Origin: Chloroflexota bacterium
GTDB lineage: Bacteria; Chloroflexota; Anaerolineae; Anaerolineales; Villigracilaceae
NCBI GenBank assembly: GCA_020217065.1
Contig: JAIWOB010000115.1
Span: 1-10,000 of the forward strand
Reading direction: 5' to 3'
DNA: 10,000 bases
In this document: piece after piece, positions 1 to 6,024 of the stretch
How positions within the stretch are numbered: the first letter of the stretch is position 1
Layout of the letters: each line of letters begins with the position of its first letter
Notes under the pieces: generated by a model
Database searches by the model: none
What the model was told of the DNA's origin: nothing
Seen by the model: only the letters and a program-made list of their open reading frames with translations
Program-made: the position numbers and the translations under genes

Positions 1-22
1 ATTGTATGAGGTTTTAAACGCC

Positions 23-511
23 ATGACCATTACAAATAACGTGACAAGATTTCTGGATTCGCGCCGGGTGGCGTACACTGCCCATGAACTGCCAGCGGAA
101 AAATTGGGGGCGGTGGAAGCCGCGCGTCATCTGGGCGTTCCGCCGCAGCAGGTTTTCAAGACCATCGTCGTTTTGCGGGAAAAAAAGAAGCCGGCGCTGG
201 CGGTTGTCCCCGGCCCGCGCTCGGTGGATTTGAAATTGCTGGCGGCTTTCCTCGGCGAGAAAAAAGTCAGCGTCCCGACCGAACGAGAAGCGGAACAGTT
301 AACGGGTCTGCAGGCGGGCGGCATCTCGCCCCTGGCTTTACTCAACAAGGGGTTTCAGGTGGTGATTGATTCATCCGCCCAGGAGTTGGACCAAATTTAC
401 ATTTCCGGCGGTCAGCGCGGGCTGAACCTCCGCATGGCCGCCGGCGACCTGGCGAAACTGGTTAATGCGAAGTTTGGAAAAATCAGCAGAGAGGAACCGC
501 CGGCGCGGTAA
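23..511 (+). CDS. ybaK: YbaK/EbsC-family aminoacyl-tRNA deacylase (Cys-tRNA(Pro) type)
   Basis: This 162-residue protein matches the YbaK/EbsC editing family, which hydrolyses mischarged tRNA such as Cys-tRNA(Pro) in the cytoplasm and so backs up prolyl-tRNA synthetase fidelity. The essential lysine of the family (Lys46 in E. coli YbaK) falls at Lys46 in QVFKTIVV. The GGISP signature lies at 99-103 and the late YISGGQRG segment at 126-133, so the fold looks complete. An in-frame TTG at 2 would add seven residues, but the ATG at 23 gives a family-like N-terminus and has a GAGG at 8-11. The gene converges on the minus-strand lipoprotein gene ending at 533, with only 21 nt between the stops and no obvious terminator hairpin. 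The exact substrate (Cys-tRNA(Pro) or another mischarged tRNA) cannot be fixed from sequence alone. Confidence 0.9.
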   Translation: MTITNNVTRFLDSRRVAYTAHELPAEKLGAVEAARHLGVPPQQVFKTIVVLREKKKPALAVVPGPRSVDLKLLAAFLGEKKVSVPTEREAEQLTGLQAGGISPLALLNKGFQVVIDSSAQELDQIYISGGQRGLNLRMAAGDLAKLVNAKFGKISREEPPAR

Positions 512-532
512 ATTTTTCCGTCTGCCGCGGCT

Positions 533-997
533 TTAGGCGTCGAACTCCGCCAGTTTTTCGCCGTTAACCCATAGGGTATAGCGCCCGGCGGGAAAAGTTC
601 CCAGCGGCAAATTTTCCTCGAAAGGCTTCAACACTTGCGCGCAAACTCTGTTGGGGTTGGCGAGAGAATACGCCTCTACCCAAATGTTATTTTCGGCGTC
701 CGGCGGTTGGACATCCACTTGCAGTTGATGACAGGGGGTAGGCAGGCTGCCCTTTAAGAGAAGCGTAAATTGGGGCGGGTAACTTTCAAGCGTGAGCAGC
801 TCCGCCGAATCAAGATAGACGTTGCCGCGCGGAAGGCTGGAATTCGGCGGCAGGGCGGGGGCGTTTTGCGGCATGGGGGTATCCTCGCTGGAGACGGGGC
901 TTTCCAAATCCGGAAGAATCGCCGTTGACTGACGGGCGGGTCCGCAGGCGGCGAGGGCAAAGACAAGAAATATCAGAGAAAGCGGGTTTCCTTTCAT
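533..997 (-). CDS. Predicted lipoprotein A, paralogue of the upstream lipoprotein
   Basis: A 154-residue predicted lipoprotein of unknown function. The N-terminus is a signal peptide with lipobox LAAC, placing the lipidated cysteine at residue 18. A Pro/Ser-rich spacer (about 20-60) follows, then one domain of about 90 residues. That domain carries Cys89 and Cys119 and ends in a GxFPAGRYTLWVNG segment typical of a beta-sandwich edge. It aligns without gaps to lipoprotein B over the last ~73 residues at roughly 40% identity by my count, with both cysteines and the xLGxxxxGxYTxWVN block conserved. A disulfide outside the membrane is likely (inference). The ATG at 995-997 is preceded by GGAGGAG at 1002-1008, a strong ribosome site. 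The gene starts 58 nt after the end of lipoprotein B and probably belongs to the same transcript. Confidence 0.85.
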   Translation of the reverse strand: MKGNPLSLIFLVFALAACGPARQSTAILPDLESPVSSEDTPMPQNAPALPPNSSLPRGNVYLDSAELLTLESYPPQFTLLLKGSLPTPCHQLQVDVQPPDAENNIWVEAYSLANPNRVCAQVLKPFEENLPLGTFPAGRYTLWVNGEKLAEFDA

Positions 998-1055
998 TTA
1001 CTCCTCCGAGGGTCGTTTGCAAACAGGACGCCCGCCGCCGCGCTGATGTTCCCTG

Positions 1056-1514
1056 TCAATAAGAAGCAAGAGTCCCGGCTGGAATATCGTTGACCCAAAC
1101 AGTATACTGACCGGGCGAATACTGCCCAAGCAGCAGGCTGGCTTTGAACTGCTGGAAAACTTTGTCGCAATTCAATTTGAGGTCCGAAACGCTGTACACC
1201 TCGACGATGATTTGATATTGCGCGTTGGGCGGACGCACTTTCACCCGCAATTGACTGCAAACGCTGGGCATGGAGCCCAGCAAATGCAATTCTGCGCGGA
1301 TGGGGGTTAAGTCATAGCGTTCCGAGAGACTGACGGAAGTGAGAACGACCCTATCCTCTTTCAAATTTACGTCTTCAAGGAGCGGCGCGTATGGGTTTTC
1401 TTCCTGTCTGAGAACAAAAGGCGCGCCTGCGGTGGCGGTTGGCGGAGGAACGGGACGCAGCGCGGCGCAGGCGGCGAGCGGCAAGGCGAGAAGCAAGACG
1501 CTAACTCGATTCAT
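1056..1514 (-). CDS. Predicted lipoprotein B, tandem paralogue of lipoprotein A
   Basis: A 152-residue predicted lipoprotein of unknown function. MNRVSVLLLALPLAAC is a short signal peptide with lipobox LAAC and the lipidated cysteine at residue 16. A Pro/Thr/Ala tether follows, then the C-terminal domain shared with lipoprotein A. The two conserved cysteines are Cys86 and Cys116, exactly 30 residues apart as in the neighbour. The open frame extends upstream to 1580, but the extension is Arg/Cys-rich and lies inside the racemase gene. The ATG at 1512-1514 gives a proper signal peptide and overlaps the racemase stop as ATGA. I see no good Shine-Dalgarno, which fits translational coupling to the racemase. 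The domain resembles the small beta-sandwich lipoproteins ending in a G-x-Y-T-x-x-VN motif, but I cannot name a family. Confidence 0.85.
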   Translation of the reverse strand: MNRVSVLLLALPLAACAALRPVPPPTATAGAPFVLRQEENPYAPLLEDVNLKEDRVVLTSVSLSERYDLTPIRAELHLLGSMPSVCSQLRVKVRPPNAQYQIIVEVYSVSDLKLNCDKVFQQFKASLLLGQYSPGQYTVWVNDIPAGTLASY

Positions 1515-2203
1515 CGCAGCGCATATTCGACGGCGGCGGCGGCATGGATGGAGGTGGTTGCAAAGAGCGGCGCCTGACAATCGCCCCGTTTCACCAGCAA
1601 TTCGATTTCGGTGCAGCCCAAGAGGATTCCCTCTGCGCCCCGAGCGGCGAGCGCCTCCATGATGCGTTTGTATTCCGCGCGCGAGGTTTCCAAAACTTTC
1701 CCTTGCACCAATTCCTCGAAAATGACGCGGTCAATTGTCTGACGCTCGAACTTGTCGGGAATCAAAACTTCCAGCCCGAATTTGTCGCTCAGGCGTCTTT
1801 TGTAAAAATCCTGCTCCATTGTGAAGCGCGTGCCGAGCAGTCCGATTTTCTTAACGCCCGCAGCCATGATTCTTTCCGCAGCGGCGTCCGCAATGTGCAA
1901 AAGGGGAATCGTGACGCCCGCCATCATCTGGTCGGCAAGTTTGTGCATCGTATTGGAACAAAGGACGATGAAATCCGCGCCGCCGCGTTCCAAGGCTTGA
2001 GCGCATTTTGCCAGAATTTCCCCCGCTTCTTCCCAGCGGTCTTCCCGCTGGAGTTTTTCGATTTCCGCAAAATCTACGCTGACCATGAGACTCTTTGCCG
2101 AATGCAGAGAGCCCAGTTTTTCCTTGACGGTTTCGTTGATGATGCGGTAATACTCGATGGAAGATTCCCAACTCATTCCGCCAATCAATCCAATGGTTTT
2201 CAT
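1511..2203 (-). CDS. Aspartate/glutamate racemase family protein
   Basis: A 230-residue cofactor-independent amino acid racemase of the Asp/Glu/hydantoin family, probably interconverting L- and D-aspartate (or glutamate) in the cytoplasm. The N-terminal KTIGLIGGMSWESS is the family opening. Both catalytic cysteines are present: Cys82 in LCSNTMHK and Cys197 in LLGCTEIEL, close to the two-Cys arrangement of characterised aspartate racemases. Length is normal. The gene begins 6 nt after the thioesterase stop, and its GAGG ribosome site overlaps that gene's end. Its own stop overlaps the lipoprotein B start. No cell-wall gene is adjacent to indicate a murein role, so a separate D-amino-acid role, or broad specificity of the YgeA type, remains possible. 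The family call is firm; the substrate is inferred. Confidence 0.9.
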   Translation of the reverse strand: MKTIGLIGGMSWESSIEYYRIINETVKEKLGSLHSAKSLMVSVDFAEIEKLQREDRWEEAGEILAKCAQALERGGADFIVLCSNTMHKLADQMMAGVTIPLLHIADAAAERIMAAGVKKIGLLGTRFTMEQDFYKRRLSDKFGLEVLIPDKFERQTIDRVIFEELVQGKVLETSRAEYKRIMEALAARGAEGILLGCTEIELLVKRGDCQAPLFATTSIHAAAAVEYALR

Positions 2204-2209
2204 GGAACC

Positions 2210-2638
2210 TCACTCCAAACGAACGGTTTCAAATAATTTCGGGGCGGCGACGTAAATTCCCCGCCCGCTGACGGCGACCGTTGAATCTGCCAGTTTGATT
2301 TCCCCCGTCGAGAAGATTTTGCGCTCGTCCATCTGCGTGATGCGCGCTTCAAGGCTTAACGGCTGGCGAAGGGGGAGCGGCTTATGGTAGTTGATTTCCA
2401 AATTCACCGCCGCCACTTTATGCCCCGCCGCCCAAACGACCAGTCCCATCGCCTCGTCTAAAATCGCCGCAGACGCGCCGCCGTGCGCGTATCCCGGCGG
2501 ACCCTGTTGGGCTTCGTTCAAGGCGAATTCGGCGGTCATCACCCCGTTGTCGTCTACAAACCAAGTAAGCCCGATGCTGTGCGGGTTTTCGTTTCCGCAC
2601 ACAAAACACCAACCGTGGTAGGGAAGTTGTTTTTTCAT
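2210..2638 (-). CDS. PaaI-type hotdog-fold thioesterase
   Basis: A 142-residue single-domain hotdog protein (4HBT/PaaI superfamily), expected to hydrolyse acyl-CoA thioesters in the cytoplasm. The signature YAHGGASAAILDEAMG (residues 50-65) contains the His-Gly-Gly turn and the acidic residue Asp61 on the central helix. The strand VNLEINYHKPLPL (78-90) is the usual second half of the fold. The N-terminus has CFVCGNENPHSIGL with Cys11 and Cys14, seen in one thioesterase subgroup; whether it binds metal is unknown. No Shine-Dalgarno lies at the normal distance, but GGTAAAAT sits six bases before the ATG, suggesting a leaderless transcript. The gene follows recJ after 46 nt and heads the racemase-lipoprotein group. 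Substrate is not predictable. Confidence 0.87.
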   Translation of the reverse strand: MKKQLPYHGWCFVCGNENPHSIGLTWFVDDNGVMTAEFALNEAQQGPPGYAHGGASAAILDEAMGLVVWAAGHKVAAVNLEINYHKPLPLRQPLSLEARITQMDERKIFSTGEIKLADSTVAVSGRGIYVAAPKLFETVRLE

Positions 2639-2653
2639 GGCTGTATTTTACCC
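2639..2653 (-). promoter_or_regulatory. Putative leaderless promoter of the thioesterase gene
   Basis: On the minus strand TAAAAT (2645-2650), preceded by GGG (2651-2653), is followed by six bases and then the ATG. That places the expected transcription start at or next to the initiation codon. No good -35 box is seen. The same GGTAAAATA spacing occurs before the MNT gene. Prediction only. Confidence 0.45.
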
Positions 2654-2684
2654 TCGACCAAACCCGCCAAACGAAGACGCTGCT

Positions 2685-4976
2685 TTATCGCAGGACCGTT
2701 TTCAAATCTGCGCTGGAAAAATATTTGCGGTACGCCGAGGTTTCGTTCAATACGCCTTTGAGGGCGATATAAAGTTCCCTCTGAAGGTGTTGATTCGCCT
2801 CCCCTTTTTCAGCGGACAAAATTACTTCGTCCTCGTTTACCTCCGCCGACAAATGCCCGCCCGCCGCCAGCCATTGCAAGCCGATTTCCACCGCGCTCTC
2901 GCGCGAAGCCATTGCCGCCGCAAGTTTCGTCGCCTGTGTTTTTCCGCCGTAGTTGTTGAGCGCGTATTTGCAAAGCCCCGCCAGCCGGTTTAAAAACTCA
3001 TCCGCTTTTTCCTCCGCCGGCGGCGCGGCAATGACGTACACCTTCCTGGGCTGGACAGTTTCCAGGGCTTTTTGCAACTCCGCCGGCGACGGGGGAGCGG
3101 TGTAAATTGCAAACTCGCCGGCGGGACTTAATTCATAACGCGCCTTGCCCTTTGGTTTATCCGCGCCTTCCGCCCAAACAAGAACGTCGGCATGAGGGCT
3201 GAAGGCTGAAGGTTGAAGCCGTAAGTCTCGAATCTCGATTTCCCGCGCCTTTACTTCAATTGGCTTTTCTTCGACAACGCGAAAATCTTGAAATTGCAGC
3301 GCGACCTGTTTTTGTCCGCGAAACGCGCTGGCGCGCAAAGTGTAGGCGATGTCGAACCTGCTGTCGGCGGGAGGCAATTCTTCGCCCGCGCCGCCCCACC
3401 ATAAGACGCTTTGCGTTTTCCCGCCGGCGTCTTCCACCGTCAACCGCAGATGTTCCTTTGTTTTGCCAAGCGCGGCGGCGGATTTCAAGGTTACGCCGCG
3501 CGACGCCAGCATTAAAGGCGGATTGCCCGCCCCAAAGGGGGCGAGCGCTTCAAGAGACTCCGCCAGTTCGAGAGTGATTTCATTCAAGCCGAGCCAGGCG
3601 TCAATTTGAAGAGTCGGCTCTTCAAACACAACTTCGCCGAGCTGCTTTTCGATGGCTTTCCCCAGTCCCTTGCGGAAGGCGGGCAGGTCTTCCTTTGCAA
3701 GCGACAAACCCGCCGCCATGGGGTGTCCGCCAAAACCGCGCAGAATTTCCTTTTGAGCAGCGATGGCTTCGGTGATGTGCAAGCCTTCGATGGAGCGCGC
3801 CGACCCGCGCAGAATTCCATCTTCCGCTTCGTTTAATAAAATAGCGGGCTTGCGATAGCGTTCCGCCAATTTATTTGCCGCAATGCCCACCACGCCGCCG
3901 GGCCAGCCTGAATGGGAAAGCACGATAGCGGGTTCGGTCAGCAGGGACGGATTTTCCCGCAACTGCGCCTCCGCCGCCTCATAGACCTGGCGGGTCAACA
4001 TGCGCCGCTGGACGTTCAGCCCTTCGATTTGAGCGGCAAGGAGCCGCGCGCGGGCGGGGTCTTTTGTCAGTAAAAGTTCGACGGCGGGATTGGCGTCGCC
4101 GAGTCGTCCCAGCGCGTTGAGACGCGGGGCGAAGGCGAAACCGACAGTTTCTTCGGTCAGCGTTTCGAGACTTGTTCCCGAAAATTCAGCCATGACCTTG
4201 ATGCCCAGCCGTTCTGTCCTGCGTAATTTTTGAATTCCCTTTTGCGCCAGCGAGCGGGTTTCGCCTTTGAGCAGGGCAACGTCGGCAATCAGTCCCAGCG
4301 CCGTCAAATCGAGTAAATCCGCGCTTTCAATCTCTGAATTCTGAACTCTGAATTCAGAATTCAAAAGCGCTTCCGCCAACTTATACGCCACGCCCACGCC
4401 CGCCAGATTTTCCAGCGAATGCCCGGCGGGGAGCAGTTTCGGATTAAAGATGGCTTTTGCTTTGGGGAGCGTCTCGCCGGGTTCGTGATGGTCGGTAATA
4501 ATCACGTCCACGCCTCGCACATTGCAGTACTCTACGGCTTCATGGGCAGTGACGCCGGTATCGCAGGTGAGAATCAACTTTGCGCCGTTATCGAGAATTG
4601 GTTTGAGGCTCTCGATGTGGACGCCATGGTTCTCCTTCCCGCGAATGGGGACGTAAAAAACGACTTTTGCGCCCAACGCTTGCAAGGTCTCTACCAACAG
4701 GGCGGTGGAAGTTTGCCCATCCACGTCGAAGTCGCCCCAGACGCAGATGGTCTCCTTATTGCGGATAGTCAAGTTGATGATTTCGACTGCTTTTTCGACG
4801 CCGGGAAAAAGCGCAGACGGCGAATCGTCTGGATGCAAAAAAGCTCGCGCTGCGGCTGGAGTGTTGATTCCTCTGCGAATGAGCGCCTGTGCAACCAGGG
4901 AGGGGAGATGCAGCGATTCAAGCGCATCAGCGGGGAGGGGGAGAGGGTCGAGCCAGCGGGTCATTGGCGCAATCAT
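2685..4976 (-). CDS. recJ: Single-stranded-DNA-specific exonuclease RecJ
   Basis: A 763-residue RecJ, the 5'-to-3' single-strand exonuclease of recombination and mismatch or excision repair. The DHH phosphoesterase domain shows motif I GDFDVDG (81-87), TCDTG (138-141 region, Asp139), the DHH triad at 162-164 and ALGLIADVALL (227-236). The DHHA1 domain has GSARS (391-395) and GGHP (416-419). An OB-like segment follows (about 455-570), then a C-terminal extension of about 160 residues. Metal ligands appear intact. Two short stretches are foreign-looking and made of 7-nt repeats: residues 205-215 (NSEFRVQNSE) and 580-594 (LRLQPSAFSP). Both lie in probable loops or linkers and both keep the frame. 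The start is the ATG at 4974-4976; a second ATG four codons later is equally plausible. No clear Shine-Dalgarno is visible. Confidence 0.96.
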   Translation of the reverse strand: MIAPMTRWLDPLPLPADALESLHLPSLVAQALIRRGINTPAAARAFLHPDDSPSALFPGVEKAVEIINLTIRNKETICVWGDFDVDGQTSTALLVETLQALGAKVVFYVPIRGKENHGVHIESLKPILDNGAKLILTCDTGVTAHEAVEYCNVRGVDVIITDHHEPGETLPKAKAIFNPKLLPAGHSLENLAGVGVAYKLAEALLNSEFRVQNSEIESADLLDLTALGLIADVALLKGETRSLAQKGIQKLRRTERLGIKVMAEFSGTSLETLTEETVGFAFAPRLNALGRLGDANPAVELLLTKDPARARLLAAQIEGLNVQRRMLTRQVYEAAEAQLRENPSLLTEPAIVLSHSGWPGGVVGIAANKLAERYRKPAILLNEAEDGILRGSARSIEGLHITEAIAAQKEILRGFGGHPMAAGLSLAKEDLPAFRKGLGKAIEKQLGEVVFEEPTLQIDAWLGLNEITLELAESLEALAPFGAGNPPLMLASRGVTLKSAAALGKTKEHLRLTVEDAGGKTQSVLWWGGAGEELPPADSRFDIAYTLRASAFRGQKQVALQFQDFRVVEEKPIEVKAREIEIRDLRLQPSAFSPHADVLVWAEGADKPKGKARYELSPAGEFAIYTAPPSPAELQKALETVQPRKVYVIAAPPAEEKADEFLNRLAGLCKYALNNYGGKTQATKLAAAMASRESAVEIGLQWLAAGGHLSAEVNEDEVILSAEKGEANQHLQRELYIALKGVLNETSAYRKYFSSADLKTVLR
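3197..3238. repeat. 7-nt tandem array inside recJ (C-terminal linker)
   Basis: Six consecutive heptads can be read on the plus strand: GGCTGAA, GGCTGAA, GGTTGAA, GCCGTAA, GTCTCGA, ATCTCGA. The first three and the last two are near-identical within their sets. On the coding strand this makes residues 580-594 of RecJ, just after the OB-like segment. Its 42-nt length preserves the reading frame. Confidence 0.7.
4333..4362. repeat. 7-nt tandem array with EcoRI-like palindrome inside recJ (DHH domain loop)
   Basis: Four heptads in tandem on the plus strand: TCTGAAT, TCTGAAC, TCTGAAT, TCAGAAT. Positions 4347-4358 form a perfect 12-bp palindrome, TCTGAATTCAGA. On the coding strand this gives RecJ residues 205-215, in the variable loop between the helix after LAGVGVAYKL and the DLTALGLIAD motif. 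Confidence 0.75.
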
Positions 4977-5010
4977 ACCGTTAAATTCTGTGAAATCGTT
5001 TTACGCTAAT

Positions 5011-5100
5011 CGGTCGGTCGAAAGTTTTTTGACGCGCATTTGGCTTTTCGGCGGATTAGCCGCCGAAAATGAGATGCAGGATTATTTTCGACCGACGACC
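5011..5100. repeat. Nested palindromic element between recJ and the lipoprotein gene
   Basis: Three stems are nested in order. The outer 11-bp perfect arms are GTCGGTCGAAA (5013-5023) and its complement (5086-5096). A 4-bp stem joins 5036-5039 to 5074-5077. The inner stem is a 10-bp perfect hairpin, TTTTCGGCGG (5045-5054) with CCGCCGAAAA (5060-5069) around a 5-nt loop. The whole could fold as one long interrupted hairpin. It has T before and A after the GC stem on both strands, so it does not look like an intrinsic terminator. A dispersed palindromic repeat, a MITE-like remnant or an RNA structure between the two minus-strand genes are the options. Confidence 0.7.
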
Positions 5101-5140
5101 TAAACTCGGCTCTCCCCAAAAGCGACCACAACGAACAAAA

Positions 5141-5920
5141 TTAGGGCGCAGGCATTGCGTCTATCTTTTGCCTTTTCAATTCGATGTTGCGTAATATGTC
5201 GCTTGCGGAAAGCCCCGGCTTTCGGAATTGACGCCACCAGGAGTCCCAATAGGTATCAGCGATTATTTTCCATTGGCTGTTTTCGTTATGTAAGATAATT
5301 TCGTGGGTAAGCTCGCCAATGGCGCAAGAAGACGGGTTTTGGGAGTCGCTCTGAATGGCTCTTTCGCAGATTATGTCAAAGCGCTCGTAGAGGGAGACTG
5401 TAGCTGTTTGAGCGGAAGCGTCAAACGCGAAGTTTTTGTACTTCAAGGAGTACTCGTATTTGGCATACCTGAGTTTATTCAACTCGTACCATTTTCTCTC
5501 AACCGCCAGTTTAGCGGTTTCGGTAGTCAGGAAATTCCTCGCATCATCCCCGCTTGAAACTAACTCGCCAAAAACATTCTGCTGAATGTCCGCAGGCGGG
5601 GAAACGCTAAGCAGTTGGTAACGAATTTCAAAATACGCCTGAATGACGTCTTTTATATCTTCTTGTTGCGCCGCTTGCGTTGCGTTTGGGAGAATGGTTG
5701 GCGACGGCGGTAAAGCCGTTTCAAAAATGGGATGCGCCGTTGCCGTCGTTGTTGACGTTGGCGATGGACCTAAAGTTGTAGCGGGCGTAGACGCAGAAGC
5801 AAGCGTAGGCGTAAGAATATTCGTTGGAGACTGAGAGGGGATAAAGGAACGCTGTACTACAGGAGCGCAAGAAGATACGCTGGATGCAAGTATCACGATG
5901 ATTATGGTTTGCAACTTCAT
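5141..5920 (-). CDS. Tethered lipoprotein of unknown function
   Basis: A 259-residue predicted lipoprotein. The signal peptide ends in lipobox VSSC with the lipidated cysteine at residue 18. Residues about 22-85 are a Ser/Thr/Pro/Ala-rich tether, typical of surface proteins that must cross a cell-wall layer. The globular part (about 88-259) starts with DIKDVIQAYFEIRYQLLS and contains IILHNENSQWKIIADTYWD, the pattern of an NTF2-like cystatin fold, where a curved sheet ends in an xxWKI strand. Two cysteines (in IICERA and SSCAIG) could form a disulfide. I do not recognise a named family. The ribosome site is only AAGG, inside a small hairpin (5933-5945). It is separated from the Rieske gene by 104 nt without other features and followed by the nested palindrome. 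It is not visibly related to lipoproteins A and B. Confidence 0.8.
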   Translation of the reverse strand: MKLQTIIIVILASSVSSCAPVVQRSFIPSQSPTNILTPTLASASTPATTLGPSPTSTTTATAHPIFETALPPSPTILPNATQAAQQEDIKDVIQAYFEIRYQLLSVSPPADIQQNVFGELVSSGDDARNFLTTETAKLAVERKWYELNKLRYAKYEYSLKYKNFAFDASAQTATVSLYERFDIICERAIQSDSQNPSSCAIGELTHEIILHNENSQWKIIADTYWDSWWRQFRKPGLSASDILRNIELKRQKIDAMPAP

Positions 5921-6024
5921 ATTTACCGCTACCTTCGCTCCGAAGAAACCGCCTCCCCCGCTCTTAGACGCTTACGCGCCGACGACGAAGCCTTTGGGTT
6001 TGAAGAAGGGAGTCAGAGTCGCGT

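Noticed and set aside
1515..1580. 22-residue N-terminal extension of lipoprotein B
   Set aside because: It would hide the signal peptide and lies within the racemase coding sequence; the internal ATG overlaps the racemase stop in a typical coupled arrangement.
1544..2236. A 230-codon plus-strand open frame opposite the racemase
   Set aside because: It is an antisense shadow of a gene with both catalytic motifs intact; its product resembles nothing and lacks a start signal.
4333..4362. CRISPR-like or satellite array
   Set aside because: Units are only 7 nt without spacers, and the tract is translated as part of RecJ.
5045..5069. GC-rich hairpin as an intrinsic terminator for the lipoprotein gene
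   Set aside because: The stem is followed by A residues, not T, on both strands, and it sits inside a larger palindrome.
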